DNA of 35,690 bases from Branchiostoma floridae (Eukaryota; Chordata; Leptocardii; Amphioxiformes; Branchiostomatidae), in contig NC_049994.1 of assembly GCF_000003815.2 (NCBI RefSeq), positions 18,129,934-18,165,623 on the forward strand, in the 5' to 3' direction. Numbering within the stretch: the stretch's first letter is position 1; the number at the start of each line of letters is the position of its first letter. Below the pieces are notes generated by a model, which did not search any database, had not been told where the DNA came from, and saw only the letters and a list, made by a program, of their open reading frames with translations. This document shows, in pieces, positions 1 to 8,643 of the stretch. The position numbers were made by a program, and so were the translations under genes.

Positions 1-4
1 GTAG

Positions 5-482
5 TCGACAAAGCACAAACCCACGACTGTCGTATCCAGCACCAAACCCACGACTGTCGTGCCCAGCACCAAACCCACGACTGTCGTATCTAGCACCAAA
101 CCCACGACTGTCGTATCGAGCACCAAACCCACGACTGTCGTATCTAGCACCAAACCCACGACTGTCGTATCCAGCACCAAACCAACGACTGTCGTGCCCA
201 GCACAAAACCCACGACTGTCGTGCCCAGCGTAGAACCCACGACTGTCGTGCCCAGCACAAAACCCACGACTGTCGTGCCCAGCACCAAAATCACGACTGT
301 CGTATCCAGCACCAAACCCACGACTGTCGTATCCAACACCAAACCCACGACTGTCGTGCCCAGCACAAAACCTACGACTGTCGTACCCAGCACCAAACCT
401 ACGACTGTCGTGCCCAGCACCAAACCCATGACTGTCGGGTCCAGCACCGAACCCACGACACCGGCCACCACACCTTTTACTG
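5..482 (+). CDS. Exon: Thr/Pro-rich mucin-like 9-residue tandem repeat
   Basis: About sixteen copies of a 27-bp unit encode the nonapeptide STKPTTVV(P/S)S or close variants (residues ~1-150). Ser, Thr and Pro dominate and there is no Cys, the composition of an O-glycosylated stalk. Copies differ by single substitutions such as STKITTVV and SVEPTTVV. The exon runs into PATTPFT and ends at a GTAATC donor, leaving one base that pairs with the next exon to give Gly-Cys. An in-frame TAG at 2-4 directly precedes the readable frame; it may be the last bases of an intron (acceptor AG at 3-4), which is why the start is set at 5, but the window edge prevents a test. The open frame beyond 482 is read-through into the intron. 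Confidence 0.75.
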
Positions 483-3400
483 GTAATCGCTGGACTCAAT
501 TCTCACACCTTGCTCTACCTTTTAGTCAAAACAATTTTTTACAGTTCAAAGATGGAATTATTCATATAAGCCAGAGAGGTAAACATGAATATACAGGCAA
601 ACTTTCAGGTTACATAGATTACAAGAAATGAGTCGGAAGAAATCTTTGTTGAAATGTCCGTTAGTGAGTTTAACTTGTCTTGACTTATACATGTATTTGT
701 TTATGGAGTACAGTGTTGTTTCGGAGTGTATTTCTCCATATCAAGGTAAATCATTACTCTAGGGCAGGTACATGTTGGTACAATTTGCACTTGTAGTTGT
801 AAACTGGCTTGATTAGAACATGTTTATTTGCAGGCTGTCCTCCTGGCTACTCTGCCCATGGGGGTTCGTGCTTCAAGGCGTACAACCAAGGCAAAACCTA
901 CAACCAGGCCAGGCAGGTGTGTGCAGCGGACAGGGGGTTTCTGGCCATGCCGAAGGACGAAGACGCGGACAACTTCTTGAGGGACCTGAAGGACACCGTG
1001 GATCCCAGCTCCCCTTTCTGGTTCGGCCTGAGCGATCCAAGTGGCGAGGGAGGGTGGATGTGGGAAGACGGGACTCCGTACAACACAGCCGCGGACTGGC
1101 CGAATGGGGGATGGCAGCCGGGGGAACCCGACAATGAAGGGGACGGAGAAGTCTGCGCCAACCACTTCCGTTCCGGCTGGAACGACGCGCCCTGCTCGAC
1201 TCCACACAACTTCATCTGCCAGCTGAATGATGGTGTGTCCACGTGCTTAGTTAGGCCTACGGGAAAAAATGCTGTGTTTCTTGTTTCCCGACCGACCCTA
1301 AAAAATGCAAAACCTAGCCTTTTTTGGGTGGGCCAAAAACTGCGCAAATAAACAGTTTGTATTCTGATGAAGGATAAACGTATCCACAGATTTGCAACCA
1401 TTATGCACAAAATCAAAGTTTGACGTTGAAAATATAAGTGTGTCCTCATGCTAGAAGAAAGGGTATGCCTCCCAGTAAGGGGCGGTATAACCCCAACGGT
1501 GCTGTAATACACCGTATGGCTCTACTTCTACTACCTCCTGCATTTCAGTTTTATTTCAGTTTTAAGATATTCTCAGACCTTGATCATAACGGATTGAAGG
1601 ACTAACACTATTTCTACCAAAGCAATCGACTGCCCCCTGGGGTACCACCAGTGCGCACACGGACAGTCCTGCGTCCTGGCGTGGCAGCGGTGCGACGGGC
1701 TGGCGGACTGTACAGACGGGAGTGACGAGGAAGGTTGTGGTAAGTTAACATGGTTCTTATAGATCTGCACATGTACGTAAAATGGTTATTTTCTGAGAGA
1801 AATCCTATCCAAAGGACCCGATGATCATCATTTCCTTCCTGCTCTCGTTTGTTTTGAATCTTTAACCTCTCTCTAGTGGTTTTTAGAACTGTTCTGTCGT
1901 GGTAATTAAAAGTGAAAAAAAATAAAACATCAGAATGGTAAGAAAAAGTTGCTGTGGTAAAGTTAACTTGGTCCCTAGATCAACACATGTACTTAGAATG
2001 GTTATTCTCTGCGAGAAATCCTATTCAAAGGACCCGATGTTCTAATCTCCAAGCAGATCCTACGGTGCCATAATATAGTATCAAAGCTGGCCAGGGAGTA
2101 TAGCCGGCTAAGGAGGTCAAACCGGCACGGGAAGTTATACTATGCATTACGCACCGTGGATCTGGTTGGAGATTACCGATGTTCATCATTTCCTTCCTGC
2201 TCTCGTTTGTTTTGTAACTTTTAACCTCTAGTGGCTTTTAGAATTTATCTGTGGTTATTAAAATTGAAAAAAATTAAGAGCAGCTATCTAAAATAAAACA
2301 TCAAAATGGTAAGAGATAGTTGCTGCAGGCAATGGTCAGTCGGTTTTGTGGGAACAATTCGATAATAAAAGATTATTTTTCTTGCTCATTTTCTATAAGG
2401 ATATTTTTGCATGTTTGGTAGATTTCCAAATCAATGATTACTTCCGTATTGTTATAAGTGCCCCCTGTTAGTACTTATAATATTGGTATGTAGATGTTCA
2501 AAGCGATTTATTTATTGTTATAATTTTCAGTGTGCCTGCCACCTCCTGTGGATCTGAACCTCGGCGGCAGACTTGCGATGCTGCCGAATCAGCTGGGCCA
2601 GGCGACGTTTGAGGAGATACAGAATTCCTCTGTCGTGGAGCTGCTCGACAGTTCGACCAGCAACGCAGAGAACCGACATCCTGAGTTCCGGGAATTTGCA
2701 TCTACGGTCATCTTCCCGCAATGTGCTGTCTCCGAAGAGAACAACACTTCCTGCACTTCGTCTCCACATGGAGACAACACGGCCTCGTGCATGTGAGTAG
2801 CATGAAGCGTCTCGCTGGAAATAGTGGCAAATGAATGCTTTTGACAATTTCCATACCATGTCATTCATTGGATTTTTCTAAGATTGAATAGTGAACGACG
2901 ACCACTCCATACTCAACATTGCAATGAAAATGTTTGCGCTGAAATTGTATGTATTTAAAAAAATCTATTTTGGATTTCTTATATTGCTAGGGGTGGTGAC
3001 AAGCCTCACAATCTCAGGGTATTTCTAAACCTGCCTGTTTTGTAGTAATTGTTGGGGGTGGTGACAAGCCTCACAATGTAAGGGTGTCTCTGTTTTGTAG
3101 GACACAACTGCTGCCGTGCCGCTCGTGGTGTGAGGAAGTTCTCCACATGGCTGATGACCGGACGAAGAACCGGTTCCCTACCTGTGACCTGTTTCCGTCA
3201 CCACCACACGCCTGTTGGAACCCGGAGCCAGACAAGAAGTACAACCAAAGTAAGGACTCACTGACATTGTTCGATATTGTCACTCAGTCCCTCAGATATT
3301 GCCATTTCCTGTATGATCACTCCGCAGAGCAGAAAGAAACTTTCATTTCACGACACACATTCAGGAATGCATCATTTTGAACATTTATACAATTGATATT

Positions 3401-6400
3401 TGTCCTTTTCTCATTCCCAGTTTGCTACCATGGCAGCGGCATGAACTACCGTGGTACATGGAGTAAAAGTACATCCGGGGCAGATTGTGTGAAGTGGTCC
3501 GCTGCGCAGGCTGGTTTCTACCCGACCAAGTACCCCTGGGCTAACCTGGAGAACAACTACTGCCGCAACCCGACTGGACTCGGGCAGCCATTTTGCATGA
3601 CGGAAGATGGCAGCCAGGAGGACTGTGACGTCATTCAGTGCAGTAAGTTGTCTTGTCAAGATAGGAGACATCATCTGAACCTTGTCAAGTTTCTTAGGCC
3701 TCCCCAATTCATTTCCTTGCTTGTCAGACTTGACTTTAAAACTTAAAAAGACGTTAAAACTTAAAGGCCTTTGAAGAAATTTAAAATCAGGCAACATTTA
3801 ACCGAAAAATTGTGTACGATAGCTACAGACTTACCTCTCAGAGTCTTTTCCATACTTTTGGTTCCGTTTTTTAAAATCGAGAAGTAATGTATTTAATATA
3901 CTATTGCCTTTTCTGATGTATTACTATAACCCACAGAGCTCTTTCTCTGCGAGGACCTGGGTCCTCCAAACTACGGCCACAGAACCCCTCTCAAAAGGTA
4001 CTACAACGTGGGGGATAGGGTCGCGTACACCTGCAACGTGGGGTACTCGCTAAAGCCTGGGGCTCCCACCGACGTGAGGTGCACTGATGGAGGCCTCTGG
4101 CAGTATGACAAGCCCAGCTGCTCAGGTGATTGCTGCAGACTATTTGGGAGTATAGAATAGAAATTTAATGAATGTAATCTAGACAGTATCAGAAACCTGG
4201 TAAAACCTTAACTTGTAGTCTTGTTGCGAAACAAAATATGGATATAGATCATGATCATTCTGCAATTCTACAGTACCTTCTGTTGGTATAAGTTATCCTA
4301 ACGATGGACATGTACTTTTCCCTTCCTTAGTGGATATCAAGCGTATGCTGGAAAAGGAGATACTCGATGTGTACAACACAAACCAGGCGCCTTGGGCTGA
4401 GACTGGGCCTGGCAGTAAGACTGAGACTGAAACTAAAACTAAGACTGACACTTTGACTGAAACTGAATCTAAAACTGTCCGACGGTCCACTTTCACTGAA
4501 ACTAAAACTGACACTATGACGGAAATTGAAACTAAGACTGGCACTATGACTGAAACTGAAACTAAGACTGACACTATGACTGAAACTGAAACTAGGACTG
4601 AAACGTCGAAGCGCTCTCGGTCCGTCATTCGTTTCAATGGCTCTGCGGGACAGATCGTCGACTTGGTAAGTTTTAGCACCAATAACACGCTTGAAATCTT
4701 TGTTGGTCTTTCACTGGTAGTATTAGTCCTAATTTTCCATTTTGTTGTTTACAGTACCAACTTGTGTTTATTTCTGTCGCTGGACTCAATTCCCACCGTT
4801 AGAACAAATTTTTGTACAGCAAATAGACAACCCAAGGTTGTAACAAAACGCACCTAATCATTGCGATCTTTTTTTATTTCAGGACGAGAAGAAAGAGCTG
4901 CTGATTGCCTCTGTTGCCATCGACTTCGTAAGTTGACCCAATCATGTAAACTACAGGCACTTCAGAAAATATTCCATTCATGTCATTTCGTCATTAAAAG
5001 GTTTAAGGTCTTTTCTATTCTTATAAATCTGAATTATATTTTGTTTTCTGTCAGACCTGGCAGGACAGCCGGCTGAAGTGGGAGCCAGAGTACTACGGGA
5101 ACATCCAGAATCTCACCGTGCCGGGCAGCAGCATCTGGACCCCAGCATTTACTCTGAAGATGAAGTATGTTATCTCTTCTTAAATGTGATTAGAATTGTC
5201 AAATCTGATTTTGCAGAAATACATATTCATTTCCGGACATAAGCATTTATCTTCTAATGAAAGTTCATTGTGATGGAAATCGTTACTATACTTTAAGACT
5301 GTACACAAATCTGGTCCTCCTCAAGTTGCCAAGCACCTTTGACCCTTTGCTGACGTCACACTTTCGGTCTAGATGTGTGACGTAGGCTTTGGGTCATTTC
5401 ACCTTGATAAGGATCAGAGGACTGGTCAAAAGCCTGTTGGTTCTTAATAAAGTTAAACTGCAATTTCCAACACAAAAACAAGACCAATCCATATTTGTCA
5501 ATTCCGTGACAAAGACTGGAGTTGATCAGTTGAAAATTTGGGTAAGTCCAATGTTTGTATTGGAAATTGCTGTTTAACTTCATCAAGAATTCTGGTAGAT
5601 TGTAGATAAATAATGGGCTTTTGAAGGCAGATCCCAACAGAGATTCAGTAATGAATAAAATTAACAACCCAATTCAGGTAAAAAGGCACTGAATTCTTAT
5701 ACGTGTGGCAAACTTCTTTTCAGACATACAATTTTTTTAAATTTTACTAGTAAACAGAATCTTTAAACTTTTCTCAGACCAGATATTGCAGGATTCTAAC
5801 TTCAGTACAGCACAACAAAATGAGCAGTTCATGTAGGCATCCTTCCATCCGTCTTAGGCACGAAGAAACGGTCTGTGGTTGTTGAAAAAAAACCCATAAT
5901 GACTAGTCAAACAAAAATGACGACACTTTGTTGATTTCTCCACAGTGCCGATCCTTTTTACCAAGGTCTGCCGAAGGACGTACCGATCCTGATCAGCACC
6001 GATGGTACGGTAACATGGAGGGTGGAGACTCTGACCAGCACCGTCTGTGATGCAGACCCGTTCTTCTTCCCTTCCGACACCATGGAATGCCACATCTGTT
6101 TCTCTGTGTTCTCTGCGGTCGAGCAAACCATCGGTAAGTTTTGCAGATATCTGATGTAATGAGATCAAGTCAATCAGTGTAGTATTACGAGGGCAGTTCA
6201 ATAAAGAACCCGGGACTTTATATTATTGCGGAAATGCTGAAATGATGCATGTACAAAAAAGGATATCTATGAATGTTATCTGCCTTTTTTCATTTCTTAA
6301 CCTCAATAGTTAACACAGGTATAGCACGAAGTCTGACATTTAAGCATATGCGAATACCTTAAAGTAAAGGGTAAAGATCAACGCAATCTTTACAAATGCT

Positions 6401-7918
6401 TTAAGTATGCGAAAAGCAGAATAAGGCGCGTTAATGAAGTCAGTCAAATATAATACATTGCGGTCATCAGGATTCTTACTACGCGGGGTTTTCATTGGTC
6501 AATTTTTGGTAATGTGTCTTTCTCATAAATTGGAAAGAAGAAAATTGGATTCTTATGTTATGTATTTAAAACCATTTATTGGACACAGAATGCGGAATTG
6601 GAAGTGGCACTTCCTGCGACGTCTGGTCTCCCCCACAAGACGAGGGCGAATGGATTCGGAAGGACAAGATCTTCGCTAAAGACGGCAAGGAGGCGTGCTT
6701 CGCTGTTCATCTGCAGAGGGTTCCGCTGTTCCACATCGCCACGACTGTTGTCCCCTGCGTCATCCTGGCGGTGCTGATGATCATCACCTTCATCATGCCC
6801 ATAGACAAGGGAGACCGGATCTCCTTCGGGGTGACCATCCAGCTCTCCATGGTCGTGTCTCTCGTGTTTGTCACAGATGTACTTCCTGTGAAAGGAGCGC
6901 TGCCATTTTTTGGTGAGGACAGAAAGTTTAACTTTTGATTCGAGTCATTTAGTATTCTGGAAACTGGAAAATTAGGCTCTTGAATCACAACTGGAATTTA
7001 CCTGGCCGATCTTTCGGTAACTCCTCAGCTACCTTTATGAGTATCTGGGAAGAGTATGAGACATGCTACTTAAGTTGTGATTTAAGAACCCCATTTTCCT
7101 ATGACCAATCCCATTAAGATGGCACGGAACATCCCGGTAACTGTTTCCCACGTGTGATGTTACAGCCTCGCTGATCGTCGTGTGCATGGCGCTGATGGGA
7201 CTTTTCCTCCTCTTCACCTTGTACATCATCAGCCTCCACGACAAGGAGGGGAGTCTGTCTCCGATGGCGAAGACTTTCTTTCTCCACTACATGGCAAAGT
7301 ACGTACTACTTAAAACAATGTTTTGGGGTTACACTAAAAAGCAAAACACATACCAAGGCCTCCACATCACGGCTTGTTTCCTTGGTTGCCTAGATTTGTT
7401 TCCAGGAGGTTACTTTTAGTTATGAATTGTTTTTTACCCTTGATTTTGTGCCCAGGACGAAGCGACCATCTTTGGGGGCAGTTTAACTTCTTAGAATTCA
7501 TATTCTATCGGCTAATACTTTTTGTTGATGTTTGTTCAGGTTCCTGCTGCTCGGAGACCTCACAGAGAAGGAGGCTGCGAGCGGGGATGGAGAGGCTGGC
7601 CTGACCGGCGGGGAGCTGGCCTGGCCTAAGCGGGCCAACCGCGTGGCCCCTGCCGATGACGTGGTGGTGACCGACGTGGAGACCCCCGCCGCTGTCTCCG
7701 AGACAACCCGCCAGCCCACCCGCCTGGAGGCAGCCCTGGAGGAACAGACCTCTTGCCTGCGTAACCTGATCCGCATGGCTGAGGAGCAGGTGATGAAGAA
7801 CGAGCAGCAGGTGTCCGATTACACCCTGCTGACCCAGGTCCTGGACAGGCTTTGCCTTGTCCTGTACGTCATCAGCCTTGCCGTGGCCGTGCCCATGACC
7901 ATGTATCTGGGCAAGTAA
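5..7918 (+). CDS. Mosaic Cys-loop channel subunit (mucin repeat-CTLD-LDLa-Fz-kringle-sushi-pLGIC), 5' partial, 14 exons
   Basis: Spliced exons 5-482, 834-1232, 1623-1739, 2531-2792, 3101-3249, 3421-3642, 3937-4125, 4331-4665, 4883-4927, 5055-5164, 5946-6133, 6589-6912, 7166-7298 and 7540-7918 sum to 3,330 bp, an exact multiple of three, with GT/AG at every internal junction and a TAA stop. The product visible here is 1,109 residues; the start and any signal peptide lie upstream. The N-terminal two thirds are extracellular binding modules; residues ~606-1109 are a full pentameric ligand-gated ion channel subunit with a 13-residue Cys loop and four membrane segments. The family forms pentameric channels in the plasma membrane. 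This one would carry five copies of the adhesive ectodomain if homomeric, which is inference. Exon borders were read by eye; the frame continuity across 13 junctions makes one transcript likely, but a fusion of two adjacent genes by the reader cannot be excluded without RNA. Confidence 0.85.
834..1232 (+). CDS. Exon: C-type lectin-like domain
   Basis: A single phase 1-1 exon encodes a complete long-form CTLD (residues ~160-292). It opens with CPPGY..HGGSCFK, contains the core FGLSD and WMWEDG, and closes with WNDAPC and FICQL, so the disulfide cysteines are in place. The usual EPN sugar-specificity motif reads EPD within GEPDNEGDGEVC, and the WND calcium motif is intact, so calcium binding is plausible while mannose-type specificity is uncertain. 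The acceptor is TTTGCAG at 827-833 and the donor is GTGTGT at 1233. In-frame sequence past 1232 to the stop at 1351 is intron. Confidence 0.9.
1623..1739 (+). CDS. Exon: LDL-receptor class A module
   Basis: The 117-bp phase 1-1 exon encodes 39 residues with all six LDLa cysteines and the calcium-cage signature CDGLADCTDGSDEEGC. It begins just before CPLGYHQC and ends on CG before a consensus GTAAGT donor at 1740. LDLa modules bind basic ligands and depend on calcium for folding; here one module sits between a lectin domain and a Frizzled-type domain. Confidence 0.92.
1740..2240 (+). repeat. Tandem duplication inside the intron after the LDLa exon
   Basis: The first ~140 bp of the intron, from the donor GTAAGTTAAC onwards, recur at about 1957-2240, beginning GGTAAAGTTAAC and sharing the blocks GAGAAATCCTAT, AAAGGACCCGATG and TTTCCTTCCTGCTCTCGTTT. 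The second copy is split by a MITE. The duplicate carries a weakened copy of the splice donor without an exon before it. Confidence 0.85.
2043..2175. mobile_element. MITE with TAATCTCC termini and 9-bp target duplication
   Basis: A 133-bp element with inverted ends TAATCTCCAAGCAGATCC and GGATCTGGTTGGAGATTA, flanked on both sides by CCGATGTTC (2034-2042 and 2176-2184). The intron's other tandem copy shows the site without the insertion at about 1814-1835, which confirms a clean insertion. It has no coding capacity. A 9-bp target duplication fits the Mutator superfamily; assignment is inference. Confidence 0.85.
2531..3249 (+). CDS. Two exons: Frizzled-type cysteine-rich domain
   Basis: Exons 2531-2792 and 3101-3249 (junction phase 2) together encode about 137 residues, residues ~332-468. 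The first half has VCLPPPVDL, the helix LPNQLGQATFEEIQ and FASTVIFPQC; the second has LLPCRSWCEEVLHMAD and a terminal CDLFP. That is the order of Fz-domain landmarks in Frizzled, ROR and collagen XVIII. The second canonical cysteine region (usually around the helix 2 to 3 link) looks altered: NRHPEFREFAS stands where C.PDLR.FLCS is usual, so one disulfide may be missing. Fz domains bind Wnt lipid or other lipids; whether this one does is unknown. Its position directly before a kringle recalls the Fz-kringle order of ROR receptors. Confidence 0.8.
2990..3100 (+). repeat. Duplicated intron 3' end with two splice acceptors
   Basis: A segment containing GGGGTGGTGACAAGCCTCAC and ending CTGTTTTGTAG occurs twice, the second copy ending at the acceptor used at 3100. 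The first copy ends at about 3046 with an identical TGTTTTGTAG, a potential decoy acceptor. Confidence 0.8.
3421..3642 (+). CDS. Exon: kringle domain
   Basis: A single 222-bp phase 1-1 exon (residues ~469-542). Six cysteines fall in kringle order: CYHGSGMNYRGTWSKS, DCVKW, NNYCRNP, PFCMT and DCDVIQC. The usual PWCYT is PFCMT. The lysine-binding pocket acids are not evident to me, so lysine binding should not be assumed. Acceptor TTCCCAG ends at 3420 and the donor is GTAAGT at 3643. Confidence 0.92.
3937..4125 (+). CDS. Exon: sushi (CCP/SCR) domain
   Basis: The 189-bp phase 1-1 exon encodes 63 residues with the four CCP cysteines and the conserved late Trp: CEDLGPPNYGH, VAYTCNVGYSL, VRCTDGGLWQ and PSCSG. 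This is the usual length for one CCP module. It is the last independent module before the channel domain and its 3' intron is again phase 1. Confidence 0.92.
4331..4665 (+). CDS. Exon: channel N-helix, Thr/Glu/Lys repeat and first beta strand
   Basis: Residues ~606-717. The exon starts with VDIKRMLEKEILDVYN, matching the N-terminal helix of Cys-loop subunits. It then holds about 63 residues of degenerate repeats of the type TETETKTDTMTE (residues ~635-697), and ends SVIRFNGSAGQIVDL, matching the first beta strand. In ordinary subunits a linker of about ten to fifteen residues joins helix and strand, so the repeat is an insertion in that loop. It is followed by KRSR at residues 699-702, a possible proprotein-convertase site. 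The donor GTAAGT at 4666 is in phase 0; the open frame after it is intron. Confidence 0.8.
4883..6133 (+). CDS. Three exons: Cys-loop receptor ligand-binding domain core
   Basis: Exons 4883-4927 (45 bp), 5055-5164 (110 bp) and 5946-6133 (188 bp). They encode DEKKELLIASVAIDF, then TWQDSRLKWEPEYYGN with SIWTPAFTLKM, then NADPFYQG and the Cys loop at residues 803-817, C-13 residues-C with FPSD. Sequence of the fold is well kept: WxP, NAD, and the loop-D Trp in TWQDSRLKW are present. The WxPD aspartate is Ala, the loop-A Tyr of acetylcholine receptors is Thr, and the loop-B Trp position is Phe. I recall 45- and 110-bp exons at these positions in vertebrate nicotinic receptor genes, which argues for a nicotinic-type ancestor. 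Confidence 0.9.
5334..5395. repeat. Hairpin containing a CRE-like TGACGTCA in intron
   Basis: TGACGTCACAC at 5351-5361 pairs with GTGTGACGTA at 5375-5384 around a 13-base loop, and the flanks GACCC and GGGTC extend the stem with mismatches. TGACGTCA is the CREB/ATF palindrome; function here is unknown. Confidence 0.55.
5405..5640. mobile_element. Foldback element in intron of the ligand-binding domain
   Basis: Two arms, about 5411-5485 and 5548-5632, are inverted copies. Shared blocks are CAAAAGCC, TTCTT.AT.AAGTTAAAC and GCAATTTCCAA.ACAAA. There is no coding sequence between them. No target duplication was identified, so the ends are approximate. Confidence 0.6.
6589..7298 (+). CDS. Two exons: end of ligand-binding domain, M1, M2 pore and M3
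   Basis: Exons 6589-6912 and 7166-7298. The first holds the loop-C region without the vicinal Cys pair of nicotinic alpha subunits, then RVPLFH, M1 (~881-901) and M2 (~907-928). M2 begins GDRISFG and contains TIQLSMVVS, so the -1' residue is Asp, 6' Thr and 9' Leu, with Asp at 20'. There is no Pro-Ala at -2'/-1', the mark of anion channels, so a cation pore is predicted. The second exon is M3, ASLIVVCMALMGLFLLFTLY, followed by SPMAKTFFLHYMAK, equivalent to the MP.W....FL segment of the family. Confidence 0.92.
7540..7918 (+). CDS. Terminal exon: M3-M4 cytoplasmic loop and M4
   Basis: After FLLLGDLTEKE comes a short acidic, disordered stretch and then a predicted amphipathic helix, RLEAALEEQTSCLRNLIRMA, equivalent to the MA helix that lines the cytoplasmic portals. 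M4 is about residues 1088-1109, LCLVLYVISLAVAVPMTMYL, and the protein ends GK-stop with almost no extracellular tail. The M3-M4 loop is about 120 residues, at the short end for nicotinic-like subunits. Confidence 0.9.
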
Positions 7919-8643
7919 AGAGAGGGTTCCAGTTTTCTCAGCATAGTCTGAGCATAGGGGCCCCTATGCCATAAATTTGACCCCCCCCCCCCCTATGCTG
8001 AGATTTGGACCCACTATGCTGCGATTTTGACACCCACCCCCATGCTGTCATTTGGACTCCCTATGCTATGATTTCGGCCCCTATGCTGTGATTTCGGCCC
8101 CTGTCCTGTGATTTGGACCTCCAGTGCTGTGATTTGGGGCCCCCTATGCTGTCATTTAGACCCCTGTGTAGTGATTTGGGCCCCCTGTTCTGTTTTGAAA
8201 CCACAGGGGTGTTTTTTTCTGAGGAGTACCCCGGGATCTTTCATAGTTACTTGATTGATATTTGACTTTCAAACAGGACTTTAACAGAGGGGAAACTTCA
8301 CAAAATGTGTCCACCCGAATGAAAGAAATAGAGTCTTGGTAATTATGAATTGTGAAAAGTTCCGAGAGAGGATGTGGCCCCGATTGTGACCATTGACTTC
8401 GGCACTCTGTACGTGGCTTGCCAGAGCTGCCCAATTGTTAACAAAGGATTAGAGTTGAAAATGAGAAATGATATGAATGTGTGCAAGGCCTATAGGGATT
8501 ATGGGTGAGAGAATATGTTGTATGTTTCTTAAAGGTACTCAATGTAATATTAAGAAGATTTAGAAAATGCTTGAAGTCAATTTTATGACCATTTCTTTAA
8601 ATGGTATCTCAAATGGATTGGATAACAATAGTCAGGTAATAAA
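7919..8643 (+). other. 3' UTR of the channel gene, with candidate poly(A) signal
   Basis: No coding potential is seen after the stop. An AATAAA hexamer at 8638-8643 is the first good polyadenylation signal, so the 3' UTR would be about 740 bp. The end point is inference. Confidence 0.45.
7950..8200 (+). repeat. Degenerate 21-22 bp tandem repeat in 3' UTR
   Basis: About eleven imperfect copies of a unit like CCCCTATGCTGTGATTTGG. A C homopolymer run sits at 7981-7993. Copies diverge more than those of the other minisatellites here, so it is older or unconstrained. Confidence 0.75.

Noticed and set aside
898-1512. 204-residue minus-strand frame over the lectin exon
   Set aside because: Antisense to a well-supported C-type lectin exon, with no domain of its own.
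4666-4857. Open frame continuing past the Thr/Glu/Lys exon
   Set aside because: A GTAAGT donor at 4666 and the in-phase 45-bp exon at 4883 explain the junction, and the read-through matches no channel sequence.
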